Assembly: GCA_921293015.1 (NCBI GenBank)
Contig: OV121084.1
Span: 22,944,960-23,008,959 of the forward strand
Direction: 5' to 3'
Length of the DNA: 64,000 nt
Origin: Phorcus lineatus
Lineage: Eukaryota; Mollusca; Gastropoda; Trochida; Trochidae
The position numbers were made by a program, and so were the translations under genes. Shown one piece after another: positions 12,692 to 24,283 of the stretch. Every line of letters begins with the position of its first letter. The first letter of the stretch is position 1. The notes beneath the pieces were generated by a model. It saw nothing but the letters and a program-made list of their open reading frames with translations, did no database searches and was not told where the DNA came from.

Positions 12692-14115
12692 TAAACTCAC
12701 GGGCAAAAGAAACTATACCAACATTGTTTTGATGTTATCAACATTATCAGATATGTCACATAAATAATGTTATACTCGTTTTAAAGACAATTTAACGGAC
12801 CATTGTTTGATTGAAATTTGGAAAAGGTGGCACGTACAGTTAATGCAGTAGAATGCAATGAATGATACTGGGGGTAAATGTCAATTTGCAAAAATAAAGA
12901 AGTCTTTTTAGAGACTACAGAAAACGCTTTTATTCACAAAGGAAACACTGGAAAACTGTCAGTATCTGGTATGGCCTCCGTTCCTTTGAATACAGGCCTG
13001 CACACGTCGACGCACAGAATTCACAAGGCGCCTGATGACGTCATTCTTCCACGAGTGCCTGGATAAACGTTTGCCGACTTGATAGAGGTGGATTTCTCTG
13101 CTTTATCTGTCTGTCCAAATGATCCCACAAGTGTTCGCTGGAAGTCTCTGGTGACTCTGGCTGTGTGGGGGCGAGCATTGTCTGGTTAGAGGATTACTCT
13201 TGGATTTCTCAGGGGTATTAAAAGGAGCACCACAGGACGTAAAACTTCGATGTAGCCTTAGGCATTCAAAGTACGGTCAAAGAAACAAGTTCTGTTGTAT
13301 GGTCCCTGCACATTCCACCCCAAACCATGACGCTACCGCCGCCGAATGACACAACCTCCTGGACACAACACGGGGCCGTTCTCTCTCCTCTCCGACGATA
13401 AATGCGCACTCGGCCAAGCTCTGTGTAGCTGGAACCTGCTTTCATCTGTAAACACAATTCTTTGCCAGTTCCTGTTCTGCCACCACTCTACCATTCTTGT
13501 CCACTGGTGACGGTTACGTCGGTCACGTCGGCTCAGCATCATCCCGCGGAAGGGCCGGTACGCTCGAATGCCATGTTCACGAAGACGTCTGATCACTGTC
13601 CTTCTGCTGATAACACGGTGTAGCGCTGTTGCTACTGATGTCGTCGTTTGCGGTTGTGACCCTGGGTTTTCCACTTCTTGGCCGGTCCTGGGTCCCACCT
13701 GTCTGTACCATTCTTGTGTGCAGTCTGGTTATCGTAGTGCGGGTGCAGTCGAAGATACGAGCAACGTGGGCGTGACGTGCGCCCAACTGCAACATACCAA
13801 TCGCTCTCTCTCGTTCCTCTGTGGTAAGTCTCGGCATGTCAGTTGTTGTGTTCGTTACGACTGAGGTCTAAAGCATGGCGATTCGTGGTTTTTATACAGT
13901 TTGTAGCCATATGAACGTGATGCACATGCATACCATTTTGCTCAAAAAACGTGTGACAAAGTCCATATTTGGTAAGAAAAATGATTTTTTTCTCAGTAAT
14001 TATGAAGATGCGTTCTTGTGACATAGTTTGATAACAAAAATTCCATTACAAAAGCTAGTTTCAACTTTTTAAAACAAAAAATATTTTGGTATAGTTTCTT
14101 TTGCCCCTGAGTTTA
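12692..14115 (-). mobile_element. Tc1/mariner-like transposon with TA duplication
   Basis: Terminal inverted repeats of 28 bp lie at 12694-12721 and 14086-14113. They begin AACTCACGGGCAAAAG and AACTCAGGGGCAAAAG when read inward, with one mismatch in 28. Each is flanked by TA (12692-12693 and 14114-14115), the target duplication expected for this superfamily. Total length is 1420 bp, which is normal for a complete Tc1 element. It is inserted in a decayed unit of the 69-bp minisatellite at the AATATA of GCCAATATAACTC. The transposase inside is broken. Confidence 0.93.
12959..13837 (-). pseudogene. Tc1-like transposase, inactivated
   Basis: The frame starts MPRLTTEERERAIGMLQLGA, followed by a helix-turn-helix stretch (HVARIFDCTRTTITRLHTRM) and a second DNA-binding part with ISRRTVIRRLREHGIRA. 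The first catalytic Asp is in FTDESRF, GGGSVMVWGG follows, and the second Asp is in DNARPHTARVTRDF. The third acidic residue is probably in EHLWDHLDRQI. The C-terminus reads RRRVQACIQRNGGHTRY and stop. At least three frame changes break it, near 13650, 13330-13450 and in the C-terminal third. The segment that normally holds WP-SPDLNPI between DF and EHLWD is deleted. Transposition activity is not possible from this copy. Confidence 0.92.
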
Positions 14116-15926
14116 ATTTAAAGAGACTACCGGTATATGCTACTGTTACTCTTCTCTCGCGCAATTACTGTCTTATAACTCACAGAAGCTCCCGGAATAT
14201 GAAAATGTACGTGTGCAAAGAATCCAAATACAAATAGCGTGACTTTTCCTTTCCGTCACTGCTCTCTTAAGCCAATATAACTTACAGAGACTTGCGGTTT
14301 TTAATCATGCTACTCTTCCTTCTGCTGTCTGCTGACAAAATGACTCACAGAGACAACCAGTATATAACAATGTGTTCTTTGCTCTCGTCACTGCTGTCTC
14401 CTGACAAAATGACTCACAGAGACAACCAGTATATAACAATGTGTTCTTTGCTCTCGTCTCTGCTGTCTCCTGACAAAATGACTCACAGAGACAACCAGTA
14501 TATAACAATGTGTTCTTTGCTCTCGTCTCTGCTGTCTCCTGACAAAATGACTCACAGAGACAACCAGTATATAACAATGTGTTCTTTGCTCTCGTCTCTG
14601 CTGTCTCCTGACAAAATGACTCACAGAGACAACCAGTATATAACAATGTGTTCTTTGCTCTCGTCGCTGCTGTCTCCTGACAAAATGACTCACAGAGACA
14701 ACCAGTATATAACAATGTGTTCTTTGCTCTCGTCGCTGCTGTCTCCTGACAAAATGACTCACAGAGACAACCAGTATATAACAATGTGTTCTTTGCTCTC
14801 GTCGCTGCTGTCTCCTGACAAAATGACTCACAGAGACAACCAGTATATAACAATGTGTTCTTTGCTCTCGTCGCTGCTGTCTCCTGACAAAATGACTCAC
14901 AGAGACAACCAGTATATAACAATGTGTTCTTTTCTCTCGTCGCTGCTGTCTCCTGACAAAATGACTCACAGAGACAACCAGTATATAACAATGTGTTCTT
15001 TGCTCTCGTAGCTGCTGTCTCCTGACAAAATGACTCACAGAGACAACCAGTATATAACAATGTGTTCTTTGCTCTCGTCGCTGCTGTCTCCTGACAAAAT
15101 GACTCACAGAGACAACCAGTATATAACAATGTGTTCTTTGCTCTCGTCGCTGCTGTCTCCTGACAAAATGACTCACAGAGACAACCAGTATATAACAATG
15201 TGTTCTTTGCTCTCGTCGCTGCTGTCTCCTGACAAAATGACTCACAGAGACAACCAGTATATAACAATGTGTTCTTTTCTCTCGTCGCTGCTGTCTCCTG
15301 ACAAAATGACTCACAGAGACAACCAGTATATAACAATGTGTTCTTTGCTCTCGTCGCTGCTGTCTCCTGACAAAATGACTCACAGAGACAACCAGTATAT
15401 AACGATGTGTTCTTTGCTCTCGTCGCTGCTGTTTTCTGCCAATGTAACACACAGAGACTCCCAGTACATAATGAAGTGACGCTTACTTTCTCGTCACTGC
15501 TTTGTTCTGTCATTAACTCACAAACACTCCAAGTATTTCTTAGTGTGACTCTTTTCGCCTGTCACAACCGTCTTCTGCCATTAAACCTCACAAAACTCCA
15601 AGTAATTAATAGTGAGAGTTTTTCAACCGCTACTTCTGTCTATTGCCAATATAAAGAGACTCCAAGTAAATAATAGTATATGACTGTTCTCTCGTTACTG
15701 CCATTCTCTACCAATATAACCGACAGAGACTACCAGTACACAACTATGTGACTCTACTCTCTTGTCACTGCTGTGTCCTGCCTTTGAGTTACATGATAGT
15801 GTGACTCTCCTTCTCGTCAATGCTTTCTTCTGTCAATAACTCACAGAGACTCCAAGATATTATTAGCATGGCTTTTTCTTTCCGTTACTTCTGTTTTCTT
15901 ATTTTTGCCACTTACTAAAAAAGACT

Positions 15927-16502
15927 CAATTCAATTCAATTCAATTCTTTATTAACCTTAAGTTGAACAACTTATCGGTGGTTACATGAAGATATTGAAT
16001 AACATGGTACAGGTGGACGGGTAATTCAGAGTTTATCTTTTATGGAGAATGTACATTCATATATATATTTCAAATGCATATTTCTTATGTTGCATGCATT
16101 AAACAAAAATTTGCCAAGATTGCAAAGTTGTTTAACATTGTTTATGCTAAGTAACATTGTAAGTTTGAAAACACTTGGATTTTTCCAGTAATAAGGCTTA
16201 ATATAAAGTTGTCGAACATTTAGATATAAAGGGCAAACTAAAATGAAATGATACTCGTCTTCAATATTAGATGTACAATGGATACATTTTCTTTCACTTG
16301 CAATTATATTTTTGTATCTTCCACATTCAATTGATAAGTTGGATAGGTATTTTCTATACATCAATGGAATAGGTTTTCTTAAATAATACTGCAGAGTACA
16401 ACCTTCAATTATATACTTAAAAATCATACATTTTCTTGAGGTAGAAATCGGGCTTAAAATACATTTAAAAGGTTGGTCATTAATTCTCAACTCAAAGGAC
16501 AT
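15927..16502 (-). mobile_element. 5'-truncated LINE with (GAATT)n tail
   Basis: This short non-LTR copy lies on the minus strand. It starts abruptly in coding sequence at about 16502 and ends with AATAAA (15948-15953) and four GAATT units (15927-15947). Just before the signal the minus strand has AAGTTG-TT-CAACTT (15960-15973), a perfect hairpin that can be lengthened by an AACC/GGTT pair. It is inserted in the decayed part of the 69-bp minisatellite. Confidence 0.85.
16026..16502 (-). pseudogene. LINE C-terminal domain, intact frame
   Basis: An uninterrupted 158-codon frame carries LSIECGRYKNI and then the terminal motif CIHCTSNIEDEYHFILVCPLY, in the order C-x2-C, ED-E-H, C. Compare EDELHILFDC at 9.8 kb and EDEYHILFIC at 47.9 kb. 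Only the region after the reverse transcriptase remains. The first codon seen is an internal Met created by truncation, not a true start. Because the frame is intact, this insertion may be relatively recent. Confidence 0.85.
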
Positions 16503-16742
16503 AAAAGCGTAACTCTTCCTTCATGTCACAAGCGTCTTCTGCAGATATCAGTCACAGCGTGAGTGTTTCATATACTAGTACTATAGATTTAAAATGGAGT
16601 AAGCAAGTGATGAATTTGTTACAAAAACAAAACAAAGTATTTGGAAACAAACACATTAAAAATGGCAGCATTGACATACAAATAATTTGAGAATATCAAA
16701 CATAACGAAAGATGTGAAATCAGTAATAGCTAGTAATTGCAC

Positions 16743-16987
16743 TTTGAGGCGTCTTCACAGAACACAAACGCCTCATTTTCCGACTGTTTCGATTCATTGC
16801 ACAGGCCTGTGTGACATCAAATAAGTTATTCATGCATGCGTTGTTTTCTTTGTCTGAAATATAGCCAGGTAGTTTAAGTTGCAACATTGTCCCATTAGGG
16901 GGAAGTGCCGGAAGACCGAGAAACCTTCGAATTAAGACAGAGGTTGCATAGAAATTTATGACGGAGCTACCTCTGTTGGGAGAAAAT
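16743..16987. mobile_element. Truncated inverted copy of the 469-bp element
   Basis: Read on the minus strand, this matches 10789-11060 for about 245 bp, for example CTCCGTCATAAATTTCTAT, GCAACTTAAACTACCTGGCT and CACACAGGCCTGTG. Only one terminal inverted repeat is present, at 16920-16987. The other half is missing. A small insertion, ATGAATCGAAACAGTC in place of a shorter run, distinguishes the copies. Confidence 0.8.
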
Positions 16988-17704
16988 GCCTAGCGGTTAG
17001 AACAATAGAAAAAAATTACTTTATCAGACAATTAAGGTATAGTTTTTTCATGACGTAACAACTGAATGACGTTATATCCGCTCTTCCCGGCTGCCCCCTC
17101 GTGATCACGCGTCCATGGTAACCTTTCATCTCGGTTCTTTCGATCAACATGGTTTATCCCTGTCAATGTCTATCGTATTGGTGATTTTGCCTATAATGTT
17201 TCTTTTAATGGAGATTGTGCCGAGTCATCTAGTTCTATTTGCCGGAAAGAAGAATGGAAAGCAAATGCTTGTCGACTGTCGAGCGACCGCGTTGTTTCAC
17301 ATCAGGTCACGACGCCCCGTGTGACTGTGACGTTGGTTCACGTCAACCGTATCTACCAGGTTCAATGTGATAAGGTCAACCTAATAACTAAGTAATTCTG
17401 GGTGTACATCCCCAACAGTCTGTTTATGTAATTTGTTTGTTTAAGTTTTTACAGAAAAAAATAAGAAGAAAATATAATTCAAAATTTAATAAATGACAAA
17501 GTAAAAGTGCAAAACTGCAGTAATCAAAGGTTAACCAACTAAATGTAGTTTTTAACTAGGGGTTGGGCTCCATACTTGTAATAGCCAGCAGTTTGCCCTC
17601 TTCATGGATTATTAACGTGAGAAATGTAAACACTATATTTTATTTCGAGATTATTGAAATCAGAGTGGTCCCCGTAAAGATCATTTTAGCATCTTAGAAA
17701 AGAA
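16988..17704. other. No supported gene
   Basis: A 69-codon frame at 17115-17324 starts with a hydrophobic stretch but has no support from splice sites or family motifs. Nothing else stands out. Confidence 0.4.
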
Positions 17705-17924
17705 ATAAAGTTCGCTCTACCCCAATGTGTTTTGTAATAAAGTATAGTTTTGCCCTGAACTATTATAACGTTAAAGCACTCGGACTACAGTTCTCGTGCT
17801 TTAACTATCGTCCTCGTGCTTTAACTATAATAGTTCAGGGCAAAACTATACTTTATTACAAAACACATCGGGGTACCAAAACTATACTTTATTACAAAAC
17901 ACATTGGGGTAGAGCGAACTTTAT
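17705..17924. mobile_element. Fold-back (snap-back) element
   Basis: The left arm, ATAAAGTTCGCTCTACCCCA onward through AGTATAGTTTTGCCCTGAAC, is repeated inverted on the right, ending GGGGTAGAGCGAACTTTAT. The right arm contains the segment CAAAACTATACTTTATTACA plus 16 bases twice (17841-17876 and 17877-17911), so one arm has a 36-bp tandem duplication. The centre holds the phrase CGTGCTTTAACTAT twice. Nearly the whole 220 bp can fold into one stem. No coding potential. Confidence 0.85.
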
Positions 17925-19559
17925 CTCTTAAACAACATAGTAACGTATAATATGTCCAAAATATTTCAAAGTCATTAGCTATTTTGTTTGAGCTGTAGTT
18001 CTACGACGGACCATATTGGACATGCGGCATGCTACCTAGACTTGCATTTTCATCGTTGCATTAGAAATCTAGATATTTGTTTATCCCTTTCTTTACTGTT
18101 TGAAAAAGCACGCAAGTATAAAATCCCTGCGAATATTTAAAAGCTGCGATTGAATTGATGTCATAAGATAGCTGAATCAGAGACTGTATACCATAAAACT
18201 AATTTCTTAAAGTTTTTATTTTCGTTTACAGGTATCGAGTAGTAACGTCTGGCCAACTCTAAATAAAAGACGAAATTGACTACGGAATGTCGACGTAGAC
18301 AGTACTACATACTTTACTGCTTAGTAACCCGAAAGATTATTCAATCGGTACAATAATTTCTTATGTAATTAAATGCATTTTTGTGTTATGCTGTTATATA
18401 GATTCCATGTTTTCACCAATTTTAAACGCAGAAAAGATCTTACTTAAAGAAAGTCGTTCCGTCCGTGTTCTAACTGAAAGTGATGTTGGTTAGACCACGG
18501 TTCATAAAAGATGTTTTGATGAGACTGTAGGCATTCTTCCATGTAGGCATTAGTGAACGCCATCGGTGGACCTACATACACATACAGCATCCACTCACCC
18601 GTGTCTGCTCTGTCGCCAAGGAAGACTATCATCTACACACAGAATTATCAAAGCATGTTAATCATGGGGTCCAAGAGTAAACTATGTTTGTCTACAGATG
18701 TAGACACTGTCTCAACACCGTGCACTCCCTCACACCCCAGCTATTGTAACAAGCGCCAATAGTATTGATAACAACTGACATGCGTGTCGACAGTAGTAAT
18801 AATTTTCATCAGACTGTTGCTCGCCAACCAAATCTCTTTTCCGAAAGTACAAAGCTTAGATAATAACATTGCGAAAAACCAGTACAGAACAAAAGTCGTC
18901 ATTTTTTCGATATCTGAATTAGGTTATTGTAACCATTCATTTTTTAATATAAAAAACGAATACGGTTGATTCAAAACAAATCAAATTAGGGTGTTTGCAT
19001 TGTGTAAAGTGTTGGGAAAATTTAGAAAAGTGAAGCAGGAGTGTTTTATCAACATATTGTTAGAATATGCGGGAGACAAGTTTAGAGGAGGTAGGGAACG
19101 ACTCTGCATTCCATTCACTCGCTGTTTGTCGTTCACTTCGTAAACTCGTTAATCATTAATGAAAATAATGTAATGTATTAAAGCATGTCTTAATTTATAT
19201 CTCCAAATATGGGGGAATTAATACTATACGAAGATAGAAACAAACTCTGAATCTCGTCAGTGTCGTAGATATGTCGGTTCAATGTAATTTCTTACAAAGG
19301 AACATTCTCTCGAACGAAGGAAAGGCTAGCATAAATGGGTATGTTTTATTAACCGTTTGAAGAGTTTAAGATCCTTCTGTACATTTTCATATGATGAATT
19401 GTTGATTGTCTGAACCAATTTAAAAATTTATTCAAGTCGAATTTATTATTTCAATTGCAAACAAAACAATATGCAATGACTTAATCGATTTTCTAGTTTG
19501 AAACTCTAAGTTGTTCATGGTCAAATCAGGTGAGGTGTTTTGTACAGTTCCTTAAGTTC
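17925..19559. other. No supported gene
   Basis: AT-rich sequence with only chance frames of 60-70 codons. I see no repeat or element boundary. Confidence 0.45.
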
Positions 19560-20970
19560 TGGTCTGCTTTCACTTACATCAGGCCACTACGATTTAATTG
19601 GCTTTGTTATTTTAAAGCTATCGCTGCTTATCGACCAGGTCGGGACTGATGTGGGATCTATCCAACAAGATATTGGTTGTGTCGAGGTGCGATCGGCAAG
19701 CAGCAGGTGACGAGCTACCAGCCCTAATGAGCCGTGATTGTACACTGTGTCTCTCATCCAAACTAATGTTTCCAAAACACAGTGCTGTCATCACCTCTGC
19801 CGCCACTCATCACTCACACAAGTGTATAATTTACACCAAACAAATCGACAAAGGGACGTAACATTTACAACAAATCAAATTTCGCCTTGTCTAATTGGCC
19901 ATAATTCAGATGAGCACCAAAGAACATGGCAATTTGAGAGTCGGATCAATGCTAAGGAACCTTTGCTTCTGGCCCACTAGTCGATGGCATCAGTCGTATG
20001 GTTGGCTTTGTGAAATATTTGTGTATAAACCTCTCGTTTGTCCCAGTGTCTGGGGCAATGTCGGCTTTGATTGTCCCTTGGCTCTTACTACTTCCGGATG
20101 TGATCATTATTAGCCTCAGCCAGCAGGAGAGTTCCACCTGATCCCCCTCCTCGGCTTGCAAGACTTCTCTCCCTTGCTATCTCTCATCAACACCAGACTA
20201 ATTATGCCATTAAATGATCGCTCTAATTATATACCTGATAAATGCACAAGACCAGTGTTACCTACCTGAATAAACGATGAGTTGGTATGACTAAAACGAT
20301 AGTTTAGATTACAATTTAGCTCTCTGATAAGAATAATGGCTGATAACCATGTTTTTCATGTCAGGAAATATGCAATAGCATTCCCAAATTTGAATTACCA
20401 AACGTCGCGTAATCAGATATGTCTATCAACAATGATCAGCAGTTGCCAAAGTAGCAGTGGGACAAAGCAGTTACGTACATGTTAAACATGTTGAAATCAG
20501 ACTGTGGATTGCAGTGTTAGCCAAACCCTCGGAACAACAACCACGATCAAGGTAGTAATTCTTACATCACATATTGCTCAAGTTAAAGGAATTATTTTTC
20601 ATAGTGAATGTCAATGTGATTGCTAGTGGCAAGTGTGAAGGCGAGCTCCTCAGATGTCAGCGGGTACGCTATGTAATGATTGAACAGCGAGGAAATGTAC
20701 ACGGCTCCACGGACAGCGCTCAGCGGGTAGCAGAGATGCTTTCACAACTGAAGACCGTAGCTTTGAATCTCCACCAGCCTGTCTACAACGATTTGCGCGT
20801 GAGTGCAGTGCGTGTAAGAAAGTGACATCCAGGATGAGGATCGGCGGAATAAACAGCAGAGCGACTGAAAGGTAACATGCTCTCCTGTGATCCGCGCTCT
20901 CGCCGCGTTCAGGGAACGGTAATCAATTTGTCATGTGGCCCGACTGGAAACAAATCGCTCTGACTCTCCA
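19560..20970. other. GC-richer non-coding block, possible regulatory region
   Basis: Base composition shifts relative to the AT-rich surroundings, and no frame is convincingly coding. The stretch near 20190-20235 contains two TAATTA sites (20199-20204 and 20224-20229) around CATTAAATGATCG, the core bound by homeodomain proteins. Another patch at 20640-20960 is rich in CpG-containing words such as CGCGCTCTCGCCGCG. Blocks like this are often conserved non-coding elements, but conservation cannot be judged from one genome. Confidence 0.35.
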
Positions 20971-21289
20971 AGTAGGACGAACCAAGAAAAGAACGCTTCA
21001 TTGATTTACAACATGAGCTATTGCATGCCTCAAAATGTGGAGTTTATTGTCAATATTGGATAAAGTTAGTCTAAAATAGCCATCACTGAGGATTTCTTCA
21101 TTAGAATGTAAGGGTATGCCTAGTCTCTAGACGAAAAGACCAAAAAGCGAGATCTTATGTAAATTTAGGGCATTGCGTACCATATGCTGTAACCCTTTGT
21201 GGTAAGTAAGCAAGAAGTGTTCTAAAATATTCGTCTACGGCAAGTGTTTTGCTGAGTTGGTAGAGTGATAGAATAGATAATAAAGATCG

Positions 21290-22790
21290 ATAATAAAATG
21301 CAAGATGGGGGGAAACATCGACCTGTTGTTGTAACTTCTGGAGTGCATTATGCTATAAAGTGTAGGATAGTGGGACACCTTGAACTATTGTTGTAACTCC
21401 TGGAGAGCGTTGTGAGATAAAATGTAGGATAGTGGGACACCTTGAACTATTGTTGTAACTCCTGGACAGCGTTGTGAGATAAAATGTAGGATAGTGGGAC
21501 ACCTTGAACTATTGTTGTAACTTCTGGAGTGCATTGTGCTTTAAAATGTAGGATAGTGGGAAGCCTTGAACTATTTTTGTAACTCCTGGAGAGCGTTGCG
21601 AGATAAATGTAGAATAGTGGGACTACCCTGAACTATTGTTGTAACTTCTTGAGTGCATTGTGCTATAAAGTGCAGGATAGTGAGACACCTTATACTATTG
21701 TTGTAACTCCTGGAGTGCATTTTGCTATAAAGTGTAGGATAGTGGGACACCTTATACTATTGTTGTAATTCCTGGAGTGCATTATGCTATAAAGTGTAGG
21801 ATAGTGGGACACCTTGAACTATTGTTGTAACTTCTGGAGTGCATTGTGCTATAAAGTGTAAGATAGTGGGACACCTAGACTAGACCATGGTTGATGTAAC
21901 TCATTGAGCACGTAGTGTGATAAAATGTAGGATTGTTTGACACCTATCTATTGTTGTTCTTTCTTGTGTACGTAGTGTGATCAAATGGAGGATAGTTGGG
22001 TGGTAAAACACCTACAGCTGCATACCGAAAGTTTGTTCACGTACCTGCGTATCATAGTGCAAATATCAAGAAATTTGGAATGTCTTTGAGACATCAGCAA
22101 ATTATGAAAAAGAAACTAATAATGTTTCTAAATTAAACATTTCTAATACAGAAGTGAAAATCCATTGTTCTGTAACATAATCGTTTATTATACCCAACAT
22201 TTAACCATAGCAGTTTCGGCCGGTCATTAAAGTGACCAAGGGTCAAAATTCAGAAAACACGCATTTTCATTTTCCGCTGCAAAATCCATTTGAAGTGATC
22301 AACAGCTTTAAACACAATTCATATTTGTTCCTATGCACCAAGTCAATGTCATTGTGCTGAATTTTTTCTCAGAGACTTGAACTGGAATATTTTAATCGAC
22401 ATTTTAGGAAATCCGAATGTCGGAAAAAATTACACCTTCTGTCTATTTTCGAATTATTGCACCAGAGACAAGACGATCCAAAAATAAGTTAAATAATGGC
22501 TATTTGACACATAGACAATAGATGATCCATTGTCAGTTTTGTGGAAGTTATATTATTGACACCCAAACAAAACCCAAATTACATGATATTTGCACTACGA
22601 TACGCTGGTATGTGAACAAACCTTTGGTATGCAGCTGTAGAACTATTGTTGTAACTCTTAAACTGAGTAGTGTGGTAAATTGATAATACTAGAAAATCCA
22701 GACCTTTTCTTGTACTTGACTTCTAGAGTGCGTGTTTCATAAAGTATAGTATAAAGCGATACCTAGACTTATTGTCTTTTGGATAAGTCA
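21290..22790. repeat. 62-bp minisatellite, about 10 units, split by an element
   Basis: TGTAGGATAGTGGGACACCT plus TGAACTATTGTTGTAACTCC and GGAGAGCGTTGTGAGATAAA repeats at 62 bp from about 21290 to 22010. A degraded continuation (AACTATTGTTGTAACTCTTA onward) runs from 22641 to about 22790. The 629 bp between them are an inserted element. The central units are most alike and the outer ones diverge. Confidence 0.9.
22012..22640. mobile_element. 629-bp element with about 57-bp inverted ends
   Basis: The left end begins CTACAGCTGCATACCGAAAG and continues to GTGCAAATATCA. The right end on the minus strand begins CTACAGCTGCATACCAAAGG and continues to the same word, with about six mismatches in 57. 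There is no coding frame inside. The ends fit TA plus CAGCTGCATACC, so a TA target duplication is possible. It is inserted in the 62-bp minisatellite. Confidence 0.85.
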
Positions 22791-23260
22791 GTTATCAGGA
22801 ATTATTGAAGAACAGGAAGACACATGAGTCTTTTTGATATTATGCTGAACAGGCAACGAATAGGAAGACACGGGGGTTTAGTGTCTTGATAATATCACGA
22901 ACTGTTGTATATTGTAAGTAATCGGGAGTGCTTGTGCCATAACCGCTCGGGCCCGGTCATGACATACGAGTACTACGTCTGTACAAATTGTCATACGGAT
23001 TATCGAAAGATGCTAATCGAACACACAGCTGATCTAACGTTGAGGGGTAACTCACGACTTACTAACTTCATATGTATATACACGACTAATCTAATATGTA
23101 TTCCTTAGTTTAAACATAGATGACGTTTTTCACTTTAATTTCCAGGGAATGCACCTGAATATATCGTTGGTAATGGATATATTAGGAACCGTAAAGCGAT
23201 GTCCCACACATACAGCATGTATTACATGACAAGTCAACACATTCTGCTTTGCTGTCTCTC

Positions 23261-23296
<36 letters not shown>
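22791..23296. other. No gene; ends in an (AT)16 tract
   Basis: Ordinary AT-rich sequence leading into an (AT)n run at 23263-23294. That run forms the left flank of the large inverted-end segment. Confidence 0.6.
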
Positions 23297-23610
23297 GTAC
23301 AATTATTACCTTTTTGACCATATAGCAAAATTGTTACCTTTTTGGCTCATTTTTTATTAGCTGCAAAATGACTCATTTAAGTCAGTTAAAATATCAATTA
23401 TCATTTACCTAACAATAAAAAGTGGTTTTGAACAGTTAATTGTTATTTTTTAATTTTTTATGAGAATTATATTTTTTGTGAGCCAAAAAGGTGGAGCCAA
23501 AATTGTTAGGCATTTTTGTTCAAGCAAAATTTACAATTTTGGCTCTTGGCAAAATTATTACCTTTTTGGCACACCATGTTATCGCATATATATTACAGTT
23601 TTGGCACCAT
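23297..23610. repeat. Left terminal/subterminal repeats of the large segment
   Basis: The motif TTACCTTTTTGGC occurs near 23304, 23331 and 23560, and a weaker ATTACAGTTTTGGCA near 23590. An inverted GTGAGCCAAAAAGGTGGAGC lies near 23479. Clustered direct and inverted copies near an end resemble transposase-binding sites of large DNA transposons. This role is inferred. Confidence 0.6.
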
Positions 23611-24283
23611 GTAAATAAGCACAATATAGTTATTCCAGTAGATTCTATTATTTCTTTCATATATAAATTGTTCTAAACCTAATTGTTTGCATAAAAATCT
23701 CAAAAATGTGCCGTTTTACATCCTACGGTAAAATATTCATAATTCCTTGTCTCCCCCCAAAAAATCTAGTGACATTCACCAAGTTAATACTCATTTAGGT
23801 AATAACCACCCATTCAAGAGTATTTCACTTATTCTGTGGCTGCTAATATTATTGGAGGGAGAAAGCCCACAACACCATGGTGGCCATGCAATGCGGTGAA
23901 GCCTGTGAAACCTGCAAGCATTGTGCATCTGATGGAACTAGCAAACCATTAGTGGTAGTGCAGTGAAATTCAGTATTGCACCTAAATAACTCAATGCGTG
24001 TAGAACAGTTCCCTACTGCAGATAAAGCCTCTGGCAGGATTTGAATTCTTGAATTTCATACATTGACAGCCGGAAAGTCAGTTTGCCATGAGCATATTTC
24101 CCTTTTCAATAATTGCTTAATCAAACTTAATACATCACAGATATCATATGCCTTTTTTGGCTTAGCCTTATGCTTGATTGACCTTTATATATCTTAAGCC
24201 AATGATTTCAACAAATTTATGTAACAAAATGTTTTTACTGCTTCACAGACATGTTGAAAACAGAAGACATAAATGATTTGATT

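Larger units (their letters stand above)
12395..16560. repeat. Minisatellite region, 69-bp units, decayed edges
   Basis: The core (about 14330-15430) has 16 nearly identical 69-bp units containing TGACTCACAGAGACAACCAG, TATATAACAATGTG and CTGCTGTCTCCTGACAAAA. Strongly diverged relatives, keeping GACTCTTCC, CTGTC, GCCAATATAACTCACAGAG, extend left to about 12395 and right to 16560. Two insertions interrupt the decayed parts: a Tc1-like transposon (12694-14113) and a LINE (about 15927-16502). Because 69 is divisible by three, all units keep the same frame, so open frames of up to 402 codons occur on both strands. They are mutually incompatible and are repeat artefacts. Confidence 0.9.

Noticed and set aside
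13568-13864. 98-codon plus-strand frame opposite the Tc1 transposase
   Set aside because: It is the complement of the transposase coding region, which is clearly recognisable on the minus strand.
14305-15513. Long minus-strand frames of 402 and 354 codons and plus-strand frames of 239 and 149 codons
   Set aside because: All are translations of one 69-bp minisatellite in different frames; the frames contradict each other and there is no start context or splice structure.
20574-20825. 83-codon plus-strand frame in the GC-richer block
   Set aside because: Protein-like composition but no family resemblance and no supporting splice sites.
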